64,000 nucleotides of DNA from JACJYC01 sp964558465 (GTDB lineage: Bacteria > Bacteroidota > Bacteroidia > Chitinophagales > Saprospiraceae), in contig CAZLEF010000016.1 of the NCBI GenBank assembly GCA_964558465.1, forward strand, positions 1 to 64,000, in the 5' to 3' direction. Every line of letters begins with the position of its first letter. The stretch's first letter is position 1. This document shows, in pieces, positions 33,831 to 43,238 of the stretch. Made by a program: the position numbers and the translations under genes. Below the pieces are notes generated by a model. The model ran no database searches, was not told the origin of the DNA, and worked only from the letters and a program-made list of their open reading frames with translations.

Positions 33831-35065
33831 CAAACCACTCTCCCCCCCAAAATCACCCGTTCCACCAGATCGCTCCCAAAGGCATAGGGCAAATACGCGA
33901 TCGAAGGCATCGGTCCTGTAATAAAAACATGGGCAGGAAACCCCCTGGCTATAGCCCCGCATTCCTGTTCCAGTTCCAGGGCGCAGGCGCCGTTGACTGT
34001 AGCGGCGTTGACCGCTTCTTCAGGCGTCATTCGCAGTTTGATACAAGCCAGGGAAAGCACAAAAGACATACGCCCCGAAGGGGAAGTGCCCGGATTGAAA
34101 TCGCTCGCAAGGGCCACGGGCAAACCTGCCTCGATCAGTTGGCGGGCGGGGGGATAATGATCATCGTTGAGAAAAAACGGCGCGCTGGGCAGCAATACCG
34201 GCATCGTGCCGCTGCCGCGCAGGCTATCCATTTCGGCTTTGTTAACCACCTCCAGATGATCAACGGAAAGGGCGCCCAGCCGAACGGCAGCCTCAATACC
34301 CCCCATAGAATTAAACTGGTTGGTATGGATCTTGGCCTTCAGGCCGTAAAGCGCTCCGGCCCCGACGATGCGCTCCATTTCCCTGACGGAGAAAAAATTC
34401 TTTTCACAAAATACATCGATATAGTCGGCAAGGCCTTCGTCCGCAATTCTGGGCAACATTTCTTCAATGACCAGCCGAAGGTACCCCTCACGGTCCTGCC
34501 GGTATTCAAGGGGCAAGGCGTGCGCTCCCAGAAACGTGGCTTTTACCGGCGCCGGCGACATTTCCTTCAGTTTGCGGATGACCCGGAGCATTTTCAGTTC
34601 GCTTTCCAGCGTCAGCCCATATCCGCTCTTGATCTCAATAGCGCCTGTACCGTACCCCTGTACTTCCCGCAACCTGCCCCAGGCTTGTTCGAGTAAAACT
34701 TCTTCGGGTACTTCTGTCAGCCGAAGGGCGGAGTGAAGGATACCCCCGCCGCGCAACGCGATCTCGGCATAACTCTTTCCGTTGATCCGATCGACAAATT
34801 CGGCTTCCCTGCTGGCTGCAAAAACAAGGTGGGTATGTGAATCCACCCAACAGGGAAATACCATCCGCCCGGTGGCGTCGATGACCTCATCGGCTCGTTC
34901 CGGCGACTGGCTCATGGGGCCGAAACCGGCAATCCGGCCGGCTTCTATCAGCAAAAAGGCATCGTCTATCGAAGGTAAAAGCGCCAGGTTTGCTCCCGAC
35001 AAAGGGCCTTTCACTTCTTCGCGTACCTGCACCAGGGTTTTAATGTTTTGTATTAAAATACTCAT
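33830..35065 (-). CDS. hutI: Imidazolonepropionase
   Basis: A 411-residue amidohydrolase that opens 4-imidazolone-5-propionate to N-formimino-glutamate in histidine breakdown. The zinc-binding start is VDSHTHLVFAASREAEF, with GYGTGAIEIKSGYGL and KIHTNQFNSMGG in the barrel, DHLEVV supplying the last His, and LASDFNPGTSPSGRMSF carrying the conserved catalytic Asp. Length is normal for HutI. No hutH, hutU or hutG gene is in the window, so the rest of the pathway is elsewhere. It begins MSILIQNIKTLVQ. Confidence 0.93.
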   Translation of the reverse strand: MSILIQNIKTLVQVREEVKGPLSGANLALLPSIDDAFLLIEAGRIAGFGPMSQSPERADEVIDATGRMVFPCWVDSHTHLVFAASREAEFVDRINGKSYAEIALRGGGILHSALRLTEVPEEVLLEQAWGRLREVQGYGTGAIEIKSGYGLTLESELKMLRVIRKLKEMSPAPVKATFLGAHALPLEYRQDREGYLRLVIEEMLPRIADEGLADYIDVFCEKNFFSVREMERIVGAGALYGLKAKIHTNQFNSMGGIEAAVRLGALSVDHLEVVNKAEMDSLRGSGTMPVLLPSAPFFLNDDHYPPARQLIEAGLPVALASDFNPGTSPSGRMSFVLSLACIKLRMTPEEAVNAATVNGACALELEQECGAIARGFPAHVFITGPMPSIAYLPYAFGSDLVERVILGGRVV

Positions 35066-35322
35066 TATATGTTTTTATCCGCTGCGAAGATAACAAGTAT
35101 TTTGAGGCCGGGAGGATTTGAGAATGCGAAAATGCCGTTCGCCCTGCAGCGCAGCAGGCGGTGCAACATAGATATGAGACGGCCCGGTTTCGAATCAACT
35201 CATCAACAATTTCTCAGGTTGTTACATGGAATCCGCGCATCCTCAAATCCTCAAATCTTCGCATCCTCTTTTTTAAAAGGCCTCTGAGAAAAACCAATGA
35301 AACGCAGAAACCATCTCTCGGA

Positions 35323-36237
35323 TCAATCCCCAAGCGACCTGATCACCCCCCTGATATCATTCCTGTTGAGGTAAAGCAGGTATTCTTCGGCCAGGCTGAG
35401 CCGCCCGAACTTGCCGATCAGGATCCGGTAAGCCAGATGACCGTCTTGCCGGAAAGCGATCATCTGCACTTCCTGGTCTTTAAACCGGTTTTCAAACCGG
35501 GTCACCGTCCGAAGTGCATTCTGGTAATCGGTATATACCCCCAGTTGAATGGCGTAAAGTTTTTCACTCCTTGGGATAAAAGCAGTTTGTACGGGCGATC
35601 CCGTCTCCGGCAAGACGGTTTCCGGGGCCGCAGTTTGGGGATGATTGAGGATAAGGGAAGTGGAATACCCTGCAGCATCCGCCACCAGTTCCTGGTCAGT
35701 TTGGCCCCCGGATGAAAGCGGGGGGTGGGGGGTCAGCGGCGGCCTGTAGACCGGAAGCCGGGCAACCGGTGAGGCCAGGATCGGGCCTGTTGATGCATAA
35801 TTTTGTCCGATCCGATGCCGGGGTTGGTTAAATTTTTCGAGATGTTTCTTGAAAGGCAAAGGCTCCAGAGCGATATCCATCCGGTCGAGCAATTGGCCTT
35901 GGGTATTAAAAAAGAGCACCGTGGGAAGCGCCCTGACCTCAAAGCGCTTTTGCAGGTCTTGCCCGGCCTGTTCGTCAATATCCACCTTGATGGCGAGATA
36001 GTTTTGTTGAAGATAACCTTTTACCGCCCCGTCTGTGAAGGTGTTTTCTTCCATCCATTGACAGGGCATACACCAGGCTGCCCGGAAGTGAACAAGGAAT
36101 AGCTTTCCTTCTTTTCCGGCAAGGTTTCGGATCTCTTCAAAAGTGGCGTCGATAAAAATGTCGTCCTGGCTGGAGAATGCGGGAGAAATGCCGATTGCCC
36201 ACCAAATGGCCAGCAAAGCAATTTGTTTCATGTTCAT
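35323..36237 (-). CDS. Thioredoxin-like protein with C-terminal SPOR domain
   Basis: A 304-residue exported protein with a signal peptide (about 1-22, ending FSSQ). Residues about 28-135 form a thioredoxin fold with the active site AAWCMPCQW (a CxxC pair) and the cis-Pro loop EVRALPTVLFF. A proline-rich linker follows (about 140-215). The last 80 residues are a SPOR domain (KLYAIQLGVYTDYQNALRTV, then YRILIGKFGRLSLAEEYL), which binds denuded peptidoglycan at division or septal sites. The combination would tether a thiol oxidoreductase to the cell wall. It is probably periplasmic and monocistronic. Confidence 0.85.
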   Translation of the reverse strand: MNMKQIALLAIWWAIGISPAFSSQDDIFIDATFEEIRNLAGKEGKLFLVHFRAAWCMPCQWMEENTFTDGAVKGYLQQNYLAIKVDIDEQAGQDLQKRFEVRALPTVLFFNTQGQLLDRMDIALEPLPFKKHLEKFNQPRHRIGQNYASTGPILASPVARLPVYRPPLTPHPPLSSGGQTDQELVADAAGYSTSLILNHPQTAAPETVLPETGSPVQTAFIPRSEKLYAIQLGVYTDYQNALRTVTRFENRFKDQEVQMIAFRQDGHLAYRILIGKFGRLSLAEEYLLYLNRNDIRGVIRSLGD

Positions 36238-36315
36238 GGGATGAGATTATGCCCATAAAAATAGGCTTTTCACAGCAAAAATGCAAGCCGTCATCCCGGT
36301 TGTTTTACGAAAAGG

Positions 36316-36822
36316 TCAGGCAGACTGAGGAAAGGGGGCTTCGGCCGGAAAGAAACTGAGCAATTCCTGATTATGGGTAAGCAATTTGACGGCAGCCTGG
36401 TAGATCTGGTCGGAGCATTGAATCATAAAGCGGACTTCATTGGTCAGTTGCTCGTATTCCATCTTTGTTTTGTTGTATTCGGTACACTTGCTGATTCCTT
36501 CCAGAAATTCCCGCAATACAGCGGTCTCCTGGAGAAGGTCCTTCAATTTTGCAAGCTTTTCCTTGCACAACACCGGATAGTGCCCGTTTGTGCCGTTGCC
36601 CGGCAGGCTCAGGTCTTTCAGGATCATATCCGCCATGGAAACTTCGAAAATCTCCGCCAGCTTTAGAAGATTGTACAATTTGGGCTCAGCAGTCCCGTTT
36701 TCATAGGAAGCAACGTTGCCGCGATTCAAACCAACCCTGGAGGCCAGCTCTTCCTGGCTCAGGTTCCGTTGTTTGCGTAAATACCGGAGGTTATCTGACA
36801 GAAAGATTCGTTGTCGGGTCAT
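36316..36822 (-). CDS. XRE-family helix-turn-helix regulator
   Basis: A 168-residue DNA-binding protein. The N-terminal HTH_3 domain (about 8-65) contains LRKQRNLSQEELASRVGLNR and GNVASYENGTAEPK. The C-terminal half is helical with no recognised ligand domain, so it may dimerise. I prefer the start MTRQRIFLSDN over a longer in-frame start 42 bases upstream, because homologues in my memory begin there. It is divergent from an ECF sigma factor gene, with a short palindrome in the shared promoter region. Confidence 0.8.
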   Translation of the reverse strand: MTRQRIFLSDNLRYLRKQRNLSQEELASRVGLNRGNVASYENGTAEPKLYNLLKLAEIFEVSMADMILKDLSLPGNGTNGHYPVLCKEKLAKLKDLLQETAVLREFLEGISKCTEYNKTKMEYEQLTNEVRFMIQCSDQIYQAAVKLLTHNQELLSFFPAEAPFPQSA

Positions 36823-36924
36823 ACCAGTTTGTTCCTTTTGCCGTGCATCTATCAGGCCTCCCATCAGTCTTTTATTTTAAAATAGATGATCAATTGTTTA
36901 AAAACCACAAACACCCTGAATTGC

Positions 36925-36942
36925 GTATATTACTTAATATAC
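36925..36942. promoter_or_regulatory. Palindrome in the divergent XRE/sigma promoter region
   Basis: The arms gtatatta and taatatac are perfect complements around ct. The site lies 103 bases before the XRE start and 187 before the sigma start. It may be an XRE operator controlling its own promoter. The region 36865-37128 is AT-rich and has no gene. Confidence 0.35.
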
Positions 36943-37061
36943 AACTGTTGTTTCGTTTAGTTTAAAACTGTTAAAAATTTTAACACTTCGAACATGACAC
37001 GGTGTCATGCGGACAATTCGGGCATTATTTTTGATAAAACCTTTCTAAATAGATAATTTTT

Positions 37062-37093
37062 TTTGCAAAAATGAGGTCTAAATCTTAAATTTG
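37062..37093 (+). promoter_or_regulatory. Near-consensus Bacteroidetes promoter of the sigma factor gene
   Basis: Bases 37086-37093 read taaatttg, an exact TAnnTTTG. A tttg at 37062-37065 lies 20 bases upstream, close to the ideal TTTG-N19-TAnnTTTG. Transcription would start near 37100 and the ATG is at 37129. Confidence 0.6.
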
Positions 37094-37128
37094 TAAAAAA
37101 TAATTGCACAACCACATACATCACCGAC

Positions 37129-37656
37129 ATGATCTACGCAATGCAAAACCAAATGCAAGAACAACTCGAACGCATTAGTAGTTCTTTGCGCGCCTTTTCT
37201 CTGAAATTGACCGGCAATCTGGATGACGCTGAAGATTTATATCAGGATACGGCATTGAGAATCATTACCAATGCCGATAAATACAACCAGGGCACCAACT
37301 TCAAAGCCTGGGCCGTTACCATTATGCGGAACATTTTTATCAACAATTACAGAAAGAAGGTGCGCCGGAACCTGATCATCGATCAAACTCCCAATAATTA
37401 CTATATCAATAGCGGCGACCGGCTCGTGGAAAATGACGGTGAAGAAACCGTGACGATGGGCGAGTTGATGGGAATGGTGGATCAACTGCCGGAGGATTTC
37501 CGCAAACCCTTCATGATGGCGTTCGAAGGCTACAAGTATGATGAGATCGCCGAAGAACTCGACTCTCCCCTCGGAACAATCAAAAGCCGGATCTTTTTTG
37601 CCCGTAAAAAGTTGCAAAAAATGTTTTTCTCGGCATCCAAGGAACGCCGGGCCTGA
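37129..37656 (+). CDS. ECF-type RNA polymerase sigma factor
   Basis: A 175-residue sigma-70 family factor of the extracytoplasmic-function group. Region 2 contains DDAEDLYQDTALRIITN and the promoter-melting segment FKAWAVTIMRNIFINNYRKK. Region 4 contains LPEDFRKPFMMAFEGYKYDE, then IAEELDSPLGTIKSRIF, a helix-turn-helix that reads the -35 box. No anti-sigma gene follows in the same direction, which is unusual for ECF factors, but many Bacteroidetes ECF factors of this small type lack a neighbouring anti-sigma. The upstream gene in divergent orientation is the XRE regulator. Translation could begin at 37129 or at Met5. Confidence 0.9.
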   Translation: MIYAMQNQMQEQLERISSSLRAFSLKLTGNLDDAEDLYQDTALRIITNADKYNQGTNFKAWAVTIMRNIFINNYRKKVRRNLIIDQTPNNYYINSGDRLVENDGEETVTMGELMGMVDQLPEDFRKPFMMAFEGYKYDEIAEELDSPLGTIKSRIFFARKKLQKMFFSASKERRA

Positions 37657-37674
37657 TTTTTTCATTTGGCCTTC

Positions 37675-38085
37675 TCAACACCAGGATACCACCCCAATGC
37701 CGTCCATGCCGCCCCAAACAATCGCCAACTGACCGAATTTCCGGCCAAGTTCTATCGCTTCCCGGTTGGAAAGCCCGAGAATCAGCAGATTTCGCTCCGG
37801 CGGCCACCGACCGTTCGGGTCGAGCCCAAACCCCTTGAAAGCAGGTTTTCCAAGGGCCTTTACCGCTTTTTGGAGGGATAAAAAACGGCGTTTGTTCTCT
37901 TTGTCGGGCAACAATTCGGACTGCGGGTTATCCGCCGTGATAATGGCCCAGCTTTCCACCTGGCCGGCTTCGAGCAATTCGACCAATATGAGGTTGGCAA
38001 TACCGGGTTGCACGGCCATCCGGGGGACGTCGATCTGGTAAACAGCCCCCTGATAGGCCTGCCCGAGAACCGCCTTTTTATCCAT
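37675..38085 (-). CDS. DUF3293-type protein
   Basis: A 136-residue cytoplasmic protein of the DUF3293 family. The recognisable parts are ESWAIITADNPQSELLPDKEN near the middle and the C-terminal GRKFGQLAIVWGGMDGIG. Function is unknown. The stop codon of the upstream gene lies 5 bases before its start, so it is co-transcribed with the sugar-isomerase-like gene; any functional link is untested. Confidence 0.7.
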   Translation of the reverse strand: MDKKAVLGQAYQGAVYQIDVPRMAVQPGIANLILVELLEAGQVESWAIITADNPQSELLPDKENKRRFLSLQKAVKALGKPAFKGFGLDPNGRWPPERNLLILGLSNREAIELGRKFGQLAIVWGGMDGIGVVSWC

Positions 38086-38090
38086 CGGTA

Positions 38091-39143
38091 TTATATTCCC
38101 AGGATGCGCCGGTTGCCCGCTTCGTCCACCCCGCCGCCGGCGAAGTCGTCAAAAGCCTTCGCCGTTACCTGAATGATATGGTCGCTGATAAAGGAAGCCC
38201 CTTCCATGGCGCCTTGTTCCGGGCTCTTGATGCAACATTCCCATTCCAGCACAGCCCAGGATCCGTAGCCATATTGGCTCAGTTTGCTGAATATGCCGAT
38301 AAAGTCCACTTGCCCGTCGCCCAATGAGCGGAAGCGCCCTGCCCGGTTGACCCAACCCTGGAAGCCGCCGTAAACGCCTTGCCGGCCGTTCGGGTTAAAT
38401 TCGGCGTCCTTTACGTGAAAGGCTTTGATCCGGTCGTGGTACAAGTCGATGAATTCCAGGTAATCCAGCGCCTGCAAAACAAAATGGCTCGGGTCGTAAT
38501 TGATGCAGGCGCGGGGATGACCGTTGAGTTCACGCACAAACATTTCAAATGAAATACCGTCGTGCAGGTCTTCGCCAGGATGGAGTTCATAACATGCGTC
38601 AACCCCTTGTTCATCAAAAACGTCCAGAATGGGTTTCCAGCGGGCCGCCAGCTCTTTAAATCCCATTTCGACCAACCCTGCAGGGCGTTGCGGCCAGGGG
38701 TACATAAAGGGCCATAAGAGGGCGCCGCTGAAGGTGACATGCGCGTCGAGGCCCAGATTTCTGCTGGCTTTGGCCGCCCACTTGAGCTGTTGTACGGCCC
38801 ATTCTGTCCTGGCTTTTGAGTTGCCATGAACCGCAGCCGGCGCAAATCCGTCAAACAGGCTGTCATAAGCCGGATGCACCGCCACCAATTGCCCCTGGAG
38901 GTGGGTGGAAAGTTCGGTTATTTCCAGACCATGCCTGGCAATTTTACCTTTGAGCTCATCACAATAGGTTTTGCTTTCAGCCGCTTTTTGCAGATCGATC
39001 AGGCGGCCGTCCCAGGTCGGGATCTGGATACCCTTGTAACCCAGACCGGCCATATATTGGCATACGCTGTCCAGGCTGTTAAAAGGGGGCTGATCGCCCA
39101 TGAATTGCGCCAGAAAAATGGCAGGTCCTTTTATGGTTTTCAT
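38091..39143 (-). CDS. Sugar phosphate isomerase/epimerase-like TIM barrel
   Basis: A 350-residue protein of the xylose isomerase-like TIM barrel (AP endonuclease 2) superfamily. Conserved metal-site segments are CYELHPGEDLHDG (Glu and His), NYDPSHFVLQALD (Asp, His) and KAFHVKDAEFNP. The barrel also has WAVLEWECCIKSPEQG, a usual final Glu site. Such enzymes isomerise or epimerise sugars; the substrate is not evident. The protein lacks a signal peptide. It is followed 5 bases later by the DUF3293 gene. Confidence 0.8.
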   Translation of the reverse strand: MKTIKGPAIFLAQFMGDQPPFNSLDSVCQYMAGLGYKGIQIPTWDGRLIDLQKAAESKTYCDELKGKIARHGLEITELSTHLQGQLVAVHPAYDSLFDGFAPAAVHGNSKARTEWAVQQLKWAAKASRNLGLDAHVTFSGALLWPFMYPWPQRPAGLVEMGFKELAARWKPILDVFDEQGVDACYELHPGEDLHDGISFEMFVRELNGHPRACINYDPSHFVLQALDYLEFIDLYHDRIKAFHVKDAEFNPNGRQGVYGGFQGWVNRAGRFRSLGDGQVDFIGIFSKLSQYGYGSWAVLEWECCIKSPEQGAMEGASFISDHIIQVTAKAFDDFAGGGVDEAGNRRILGI

Positions 39144-39190
39144 TTAAACTGTATTGATACTTGTAAATGGTGATCTTTTTTTTATATACC

Positions 39191-39250
39191 GCCAGCATCG
39201 AGCATCCAGCATCCAGCCCGCCCTAAAAAGCGGGTAAACATCCAGCAGGC
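39191..39250. repeat. Word repeat 'gcatccagc', second site
   Basis: Units gccagcatcgagcatccagc and atccagcccgcc lie in the spacer between the TIM-barrel and M1 protease genes. They match the array beside hutI. Confidence 0.5.
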
Positions 39251-39304
39251 GCGGCCGGCATCTCTCCATTCGCAAAACGCAGGTTGAGCCGGACGGACTT
39301 TTTC

Positions 39305-40960
39305 TCATTTCACCTCCATCAGCAACCACTTATATGGATCAAGCTCCGGTTTTTTTGCTTTTACCGGAAAGGTCACCCCCTCTTTCGGAATTTCAATCCG
39401 GGTGGTTTCATTCCCGGCGGTTATTTCCACGGGCATCGGAAAAGGGAGGTTGTCCGGTGTTTCCCAATATAGGCTCCATTGACCGTTTTCGATTTTGGAA
39501 TGTAAAACGGGCAGTTTGGGTTGTCGCAGGTAAAGATCGAAAAACCAGTCGAGTTCCATCCCTGATTCCGCCTCGCAAATATTCAGAAAATCATCGGTGG
39601 TCACAAACCGGGTCTGGCGTCCGTCGGTAATCTTTTCCATATTGGGGTCTGGGTAGGCCATCCTCCGCAGCGCTTTAAAAAAAGACTTTTCTCCCATGAC
39701 ATACCGCAAACTATGGAGTATCCATGCTCCCTTCGAGTAGATGGGCGCCCGGTAGATCTGAGCTGCTGAGCGGGTTTCGCGGGGCGCCACGGCCAGGGTA
39801 TTGGAGAAACGGCGCGTGGCAGCCATGAAATCCCGGTATGCGCCCGCACCGGAAAGCTCCTCCACATAGAGGGCCTGCATATAGGTGCCAAAGCCTTCAT
39901 GTATCCACATATCCCGCCAATCATAATTGGTTACCAGATTACCCCACCATTCATGTGCCAATTCGTGGTGGTGCAGGGCGTCGAATCCCCAGTCCCGGCC
40001 GGTCATTGAACTGTTGGAGAATTTTGCACCGTAAGCAATGATCGTCTGGTGCTCCATACCCAGGTGCGGCGTTTGAGCTACGCCGTATTTATCGGCCCGG
40101 AATGGGTAGGGGCCTATTAATTTTTCGTAAAAGCGCAGGTGGTCCAGCATCTCTTGGAAGAGTCGTTTCCCCTTTTCATAATCTTCAGGCAATACATAAA
40201 ATACGACCGGGTATTTTTCGCCGGTTACGCAGTCCATCTCTCCTTCGACCGTCCGGTAGGGGGCAATATTGAGCGCCACATTGTAGATATTGATCGGGTT
40301 ACTGATAAACCAATGATAGGTAGCGTATCCATTGTTTTTTTCAACTGACTGCAACCGCCCGTTGGATGCCACGACCAGGGGGTCAGGTACCCGGATATGC
40401 AAATCCATGGAATCCGGTTCGTCCGAAACATGATCCTTGCAGGGCCACCAAAGGTCGGCGCCGTCGCCCTGGCAGGTGGTTGCCACCCAATGTTCGTTGG
40501 AGGAGGTTTTTGCCCAACTGAAACCACCGTCCCAGGGTGCGCGCGGCGCTATCCTCGGATGACCTCCGTAAGAAATCCTTACCTGCAGGTGTTCGCCGTG
40601 CTGCCGGGTCCTGCGCAAATCGATCCAGGTTTTGCCGGCGCTCCGGTAAAAAGGCCGGTTTTCCCAGTTCCCATTCAGTCCTTCCGCAACAACTTTGATT
40701 TCCAGCAAGGTATCGAGATCCATCACCAGCCAGGCCATCGGATGAACAACCTTTGCCCGAACCTCCAGGTATCCCTCAATGCGTTGGTTATCCGGATCTA
40801 CGTCCAGGGTCAGATCGTAATAACTGACGTCATAAGCCGCCTGCTCGGGCATGATTGGGCCGCCTGAATCCGTGATTTCGACCTGGCTGAAGCCGGAGGA
40901 CAACGGCAGGGCGGCGAACAACAAAATCATCCCGCTTAATTGAAAAAATGAATATTGCAT
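39305..40960 (-). CDS. M1-family zinc aminopeptidase, secreted
   Basis: A gluzincin peptidase of 551 residues when counted from MQYSFFQLSG, which opens a signal peptide ending SGFSQ. A longer in-frame start 123 bases upstream would place about 40 non-signal residues before it and almost reach the acylase gene, so I reject it. The zinc motif HELAHEWWGNLV has the HExxH pair, and WIHEGFGTYMQAL provides the third ligand Glu 18 residues on. The exopeptidase signature is GMEHQT in place of GAMEN, which is common among Bacteroidetes M1 proteins. It probably cleaves peptides outside the cytoplasm. Confidence 0.88.
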   Translation of the reverse strand: MQYSFFQLSGMILLFAALPLSSGFSQVEITDSGGPIMPEQAAYDVSYYDLTLDVDPDNQRIEGYLEVRAKVVHPMAWLVMDLDTLLEIKVVAEGLNGNWENRPFYRSAGKTWIDLRRTRQHGEHLQVRISYGGHPRIAPRAPWDGGFSWAKTSSNEHWVATTCQGDGADLWWPCKDHVSDEPDSMDLHIRVPDPLVVASNGRLQSVEKNNGYATYHWFISNPINIYNVALNIAPYRTVEGEMDCVTGEKYPVVFYVLPEDYEKGKRLFQEMLDHLRFYEKLIGPYPFRADKYGVAQTPHLGMEHQTIIAYGAKFSNSSMTGRDWGFDALHHHELAHEWWGNLVTNYDWRDMWIHEGFGTYMQALYVEELSGAGAYRDFMAATRRFSNTLAVAPRETRSAAQIYRAPIYSKGAWILHSLRYVMGEKSFFKALRRMAYPDPNMEKITDGRQTRFVTTDDFLNICEAESGMELDWFFDLYLRQPKLPVLHSKIENGQWSLYWETPDNLPFPMPVEITAGNETTRIEIPKEGVTFPVKAKKPELDPYKWLLMEVK

Positions 40961-41009
40961 GGGCGCTAAATAAAGGGTATTGAATTGCCAACCAACGAAG
41001 GCAATGTTT

Positions 41010-43085
41010 TTACTTGGGTGCCTTGCCCAATGATTCACTCCTTTCCACGTTTTTGATGACATCTTCCCTGTAAATCCAGGCATCCCTGAATTTTTTCTCC
41101 GAAAATAGTTTCAGTTGGTCGCCATTGTGCGGATTACCGGGTTGGGTTGAGTTGCCATAGCTAAGCAAAACTTTGGCTTTTACTTTTTCGCCGAATTCGA
41201 TGACGGACACCCAGGAATCGCCGCCGCCAATGTTCAACTTTGCGCCATCCCTTCCGCCGGGCCAGGCTACCCTGAAAACCCCCAGGGACCCGTCGGCGCC
41301 ATTGCCCGGCAGGTCCATTCCATTGTGTTTGATCCGGTAGAAGTCCCCCCAGGCGATATCCAGGCTGCCAAAATTGGTTTTCACCTCGGTAGCTGCTTCC
41401 TCCAGCATTTTCAGCGCTTTGACAGGATCGCTCAATCCATCGGGGGTGGTGCGGGCCTCGGCAAAACTCCAGGTTTTCTTAAACCCGCCAGGGTTCCGCA
41501 ACTGCATTTTCCGGACCCAGGTCGCAAACAACAAGGCGCCTTTGCTATCGATATCGGCTTCGCGATCCCATTTTTCCAGTAAACCTTTCGCCTCTTTGGC
41601 CAGTTCGCTTCCCTGAGCGTCAACAGCGGCGAAAAGATCGTCCAATAGCCTGTCGGCCAGTTCCATACGGGTGGAAAGTTTGTATTCCACCAGTTCGTCA
41701 AAGGTGATCGATTTATCCTCGTCCAGCATGCGGACCGACCGCTGCGGGCGGAAGCCCATTTCTACCGGCGCCATATAGGCCGGGAATTTTTTCGGGTCGA
41801 GCAACATCGGAAAAGTGCTTGTCCAGGGTGGGTCATTGGCATTTTGAAGCCAGCCCTGAGCAGGGTTTTTGATCTTGGGAAGGTCGTCATAAATGTGCAC
41901 CTCCGACCAGATCAGTTCCGATCTGTTGCCCGGCACTACCTTGCGCCAGAAATCCCAGTCGCCGCTGGCACGTTTGGGCACCTGCCCATTGAACAGATAA
42001 AAGATATTACCGGATTTATCAGCGTACATGACGTTAAAAAACGGGATCTGTACTTCCTTCAAAGCCGTTTCAAATTCATCAAAATTTTTGGCGGTTGCCA
42101 TTTTCCACCATTCTACAACGGCAAAAGGCCGGTCGAAACCCGGCATTCTGATCGCCAGGGCTTTGCCGCCGGATTTTTTCACCACAGGGCCGTGCACTGA
42201 ACGCGTGACCGGAATTTCCTGTACATTGACGGTTCCGCCGGCATTTTTCACGCCGACCTTTACCATCGAGGTATCGAAGGTCTTTTCCGCACCGTCGAGC
42301 ATATAGCCGCCGGATGCCGTCAATTCCAGTTCATACAGGTCGGCATTGTCGATGGTATTGTTGGTATGGCTCCAGCCCAGGTTTTCGTTAAAGGCAATCC
42401 CCAGGGTTGGGAATCCGACCAGGGTTGCACCGTAGATATTGGACCCCGGAATATTCAGGTGCGCTTCGTAAAAAAGGAATTCATCCTCCCAGGGCAGGTG
42501 GGGGTTTTGCACCAGCATGGCGTTTCCGCTGGCAGATCTGGATGGCGCAACCGCATAAGTGTTTGAACCCCGTTCACCCCAACCTTGAGCCTGACCGAGC
42601 ACGTCTCCGCCGACAAACCGGGAGTAAATAACAAACAGGTAATGCCGGAAAACATCCTGGGGCTCAATGGGTAAAACTACCCGTTTGGCCGCATCCAGCG
42701 AGTCCGGGTAACTTTTGCCGTAAGCGTTCATCCCTTTGATAAAGGCATCGATATTTTTTTTCCAGTTCCTGTCCTGTTGCGCATACCATTCATCCGCCAC
42801 TTTGGGGAATCCCATCGTATGCACCAAAACGTCATTTTCGAGGTTTTTCTCGCCCCAATACTCGGCAGCTTTGCCCCTGGATTTTCCGTAAAGTTCCAGG
42901 ATCAGGTTGCCGTGACTTTGCATCTGAGACCACCCGAATGCATAAAACAATTGTTCTTCGTTCGGCGCGTAAATATGGGGTACGCCCCAGGTATCCCAGA
43001 AAATTTCAGTGGGCGCCTGGTCTGGTTGAGCCTGTACTTGCCCAACAGTTAAAATAAAAAACAATCCAAATAAAATCCTTTGCAT
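41010..43085 (-). CDS. Penicillin acylase-family N-terminal nucleophile hydrolase, secreted
   Basis: A 691-residue amidohydrolase with a signal peptide (about 1-19, ending VQAQ). Members are made as one chain, cleaved and activated by self-processing at a Ser, here the one in ERGSNTYAVAPSRSASGNA, preceded by a spacer rich in Gly. Downstream NENLGWSHTNNTIDN and RSVHGPVV are typical conserved segments. Natural substrates may be N-acyl homoserine lactones, acylated amines or other amides; this is not shown. It lies 49 bases upstream of the M1 aminopeptidase gene, so both probably share a transcript and act on peptides or acyl compounds in the periplasm. Confidence 0.85.
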   Translation of the reverse strand: MQRILFGLFFILTVGQVQAQPDQAPTEIFWDTWGVPHIYAPNEEQLFYAFGWSQMQSHGNLILELYGKSRGKAAEYWGEKNLENDVLVHTMGFPKVADEWYAQQDRNWKKNIDAFIKGMNAYGKSYPDSLDAAKRVVLPIEPQDVFRHYLFVIYSRFVGGDVLGQAQGWGERGSNTYAVAPSRSASGNAMLVQNPHLPWEDEFLFYEAHLNIPGSNIYGATLVGFPTLGIAFNENLGWSHTNNTIDNADLYELELTASGGYMLDGAEKTFDTSMVKVGVKNAGGTVNVQEIPVTRSVHGPVVKKSGGKALAIRMPGFDRPFAVVEWWKMATAKNFDEFETALKEVQIPFFNVMYADKSGNIFYLFNGQVPKRASGDWDFWRKVVPGNRSELIWSEVHIYDDLPKIKNPAQGWLQNANDPPWTSTFPMLLDPKKFPAYMAPVEMGFRPQRSVRMLDEDKSITFDELVEYKLSTRMELADRLLDDLFAAVDAQGSELAKEAKGLLEKWDREADIDSKGALLFATWVRKMQLRNPGGFKKTWSFAEARTTPDGLSDPVKALKMLEEAATEVKTNFGSLDIAWGDFYRIKHNGMDLPGNGADGSLGVFRVAWPGGRDGAKLNIGGGDSWVSVIEFGEKVKAKVLLSYGNSTQPGNPHNGDQLKLFSEKKFRDAWIYREDVIKNVERSESLGKAPK

Positions 43086-43217
43086 AGTTGTGTGTTTTTC
43101 AATGCGCCGATCATTTCCGGATTGCCCCGAAATTGTTCAACGCCGGTTACTTTCAAAATTCTCAAACTGCCGGGTCCGGCCGGCGGCAGCATATTTTCTG
43201 AGGGTATCAGGTATCAA

Positions 43218-43238
43218 ACTAGTGCCACCGGCACTAGT
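43218..43238. repeat. 9-base palindrome overlapping a stop codon
   Basis: Arms actagtgcc and ggcactagt are perfect complements around acc. The element covers the stop codon of the Gfo/Idh gene (43234-43236). It could end transcription, although no T-run follows. Confidence 0.45.

Noticed and set aside
40961..41083. N-terminal extension of the M1 aminopeptidase
   Set aside because: It would put 41 residues ahead of a clear signal peptide and run into the acylase gene end.
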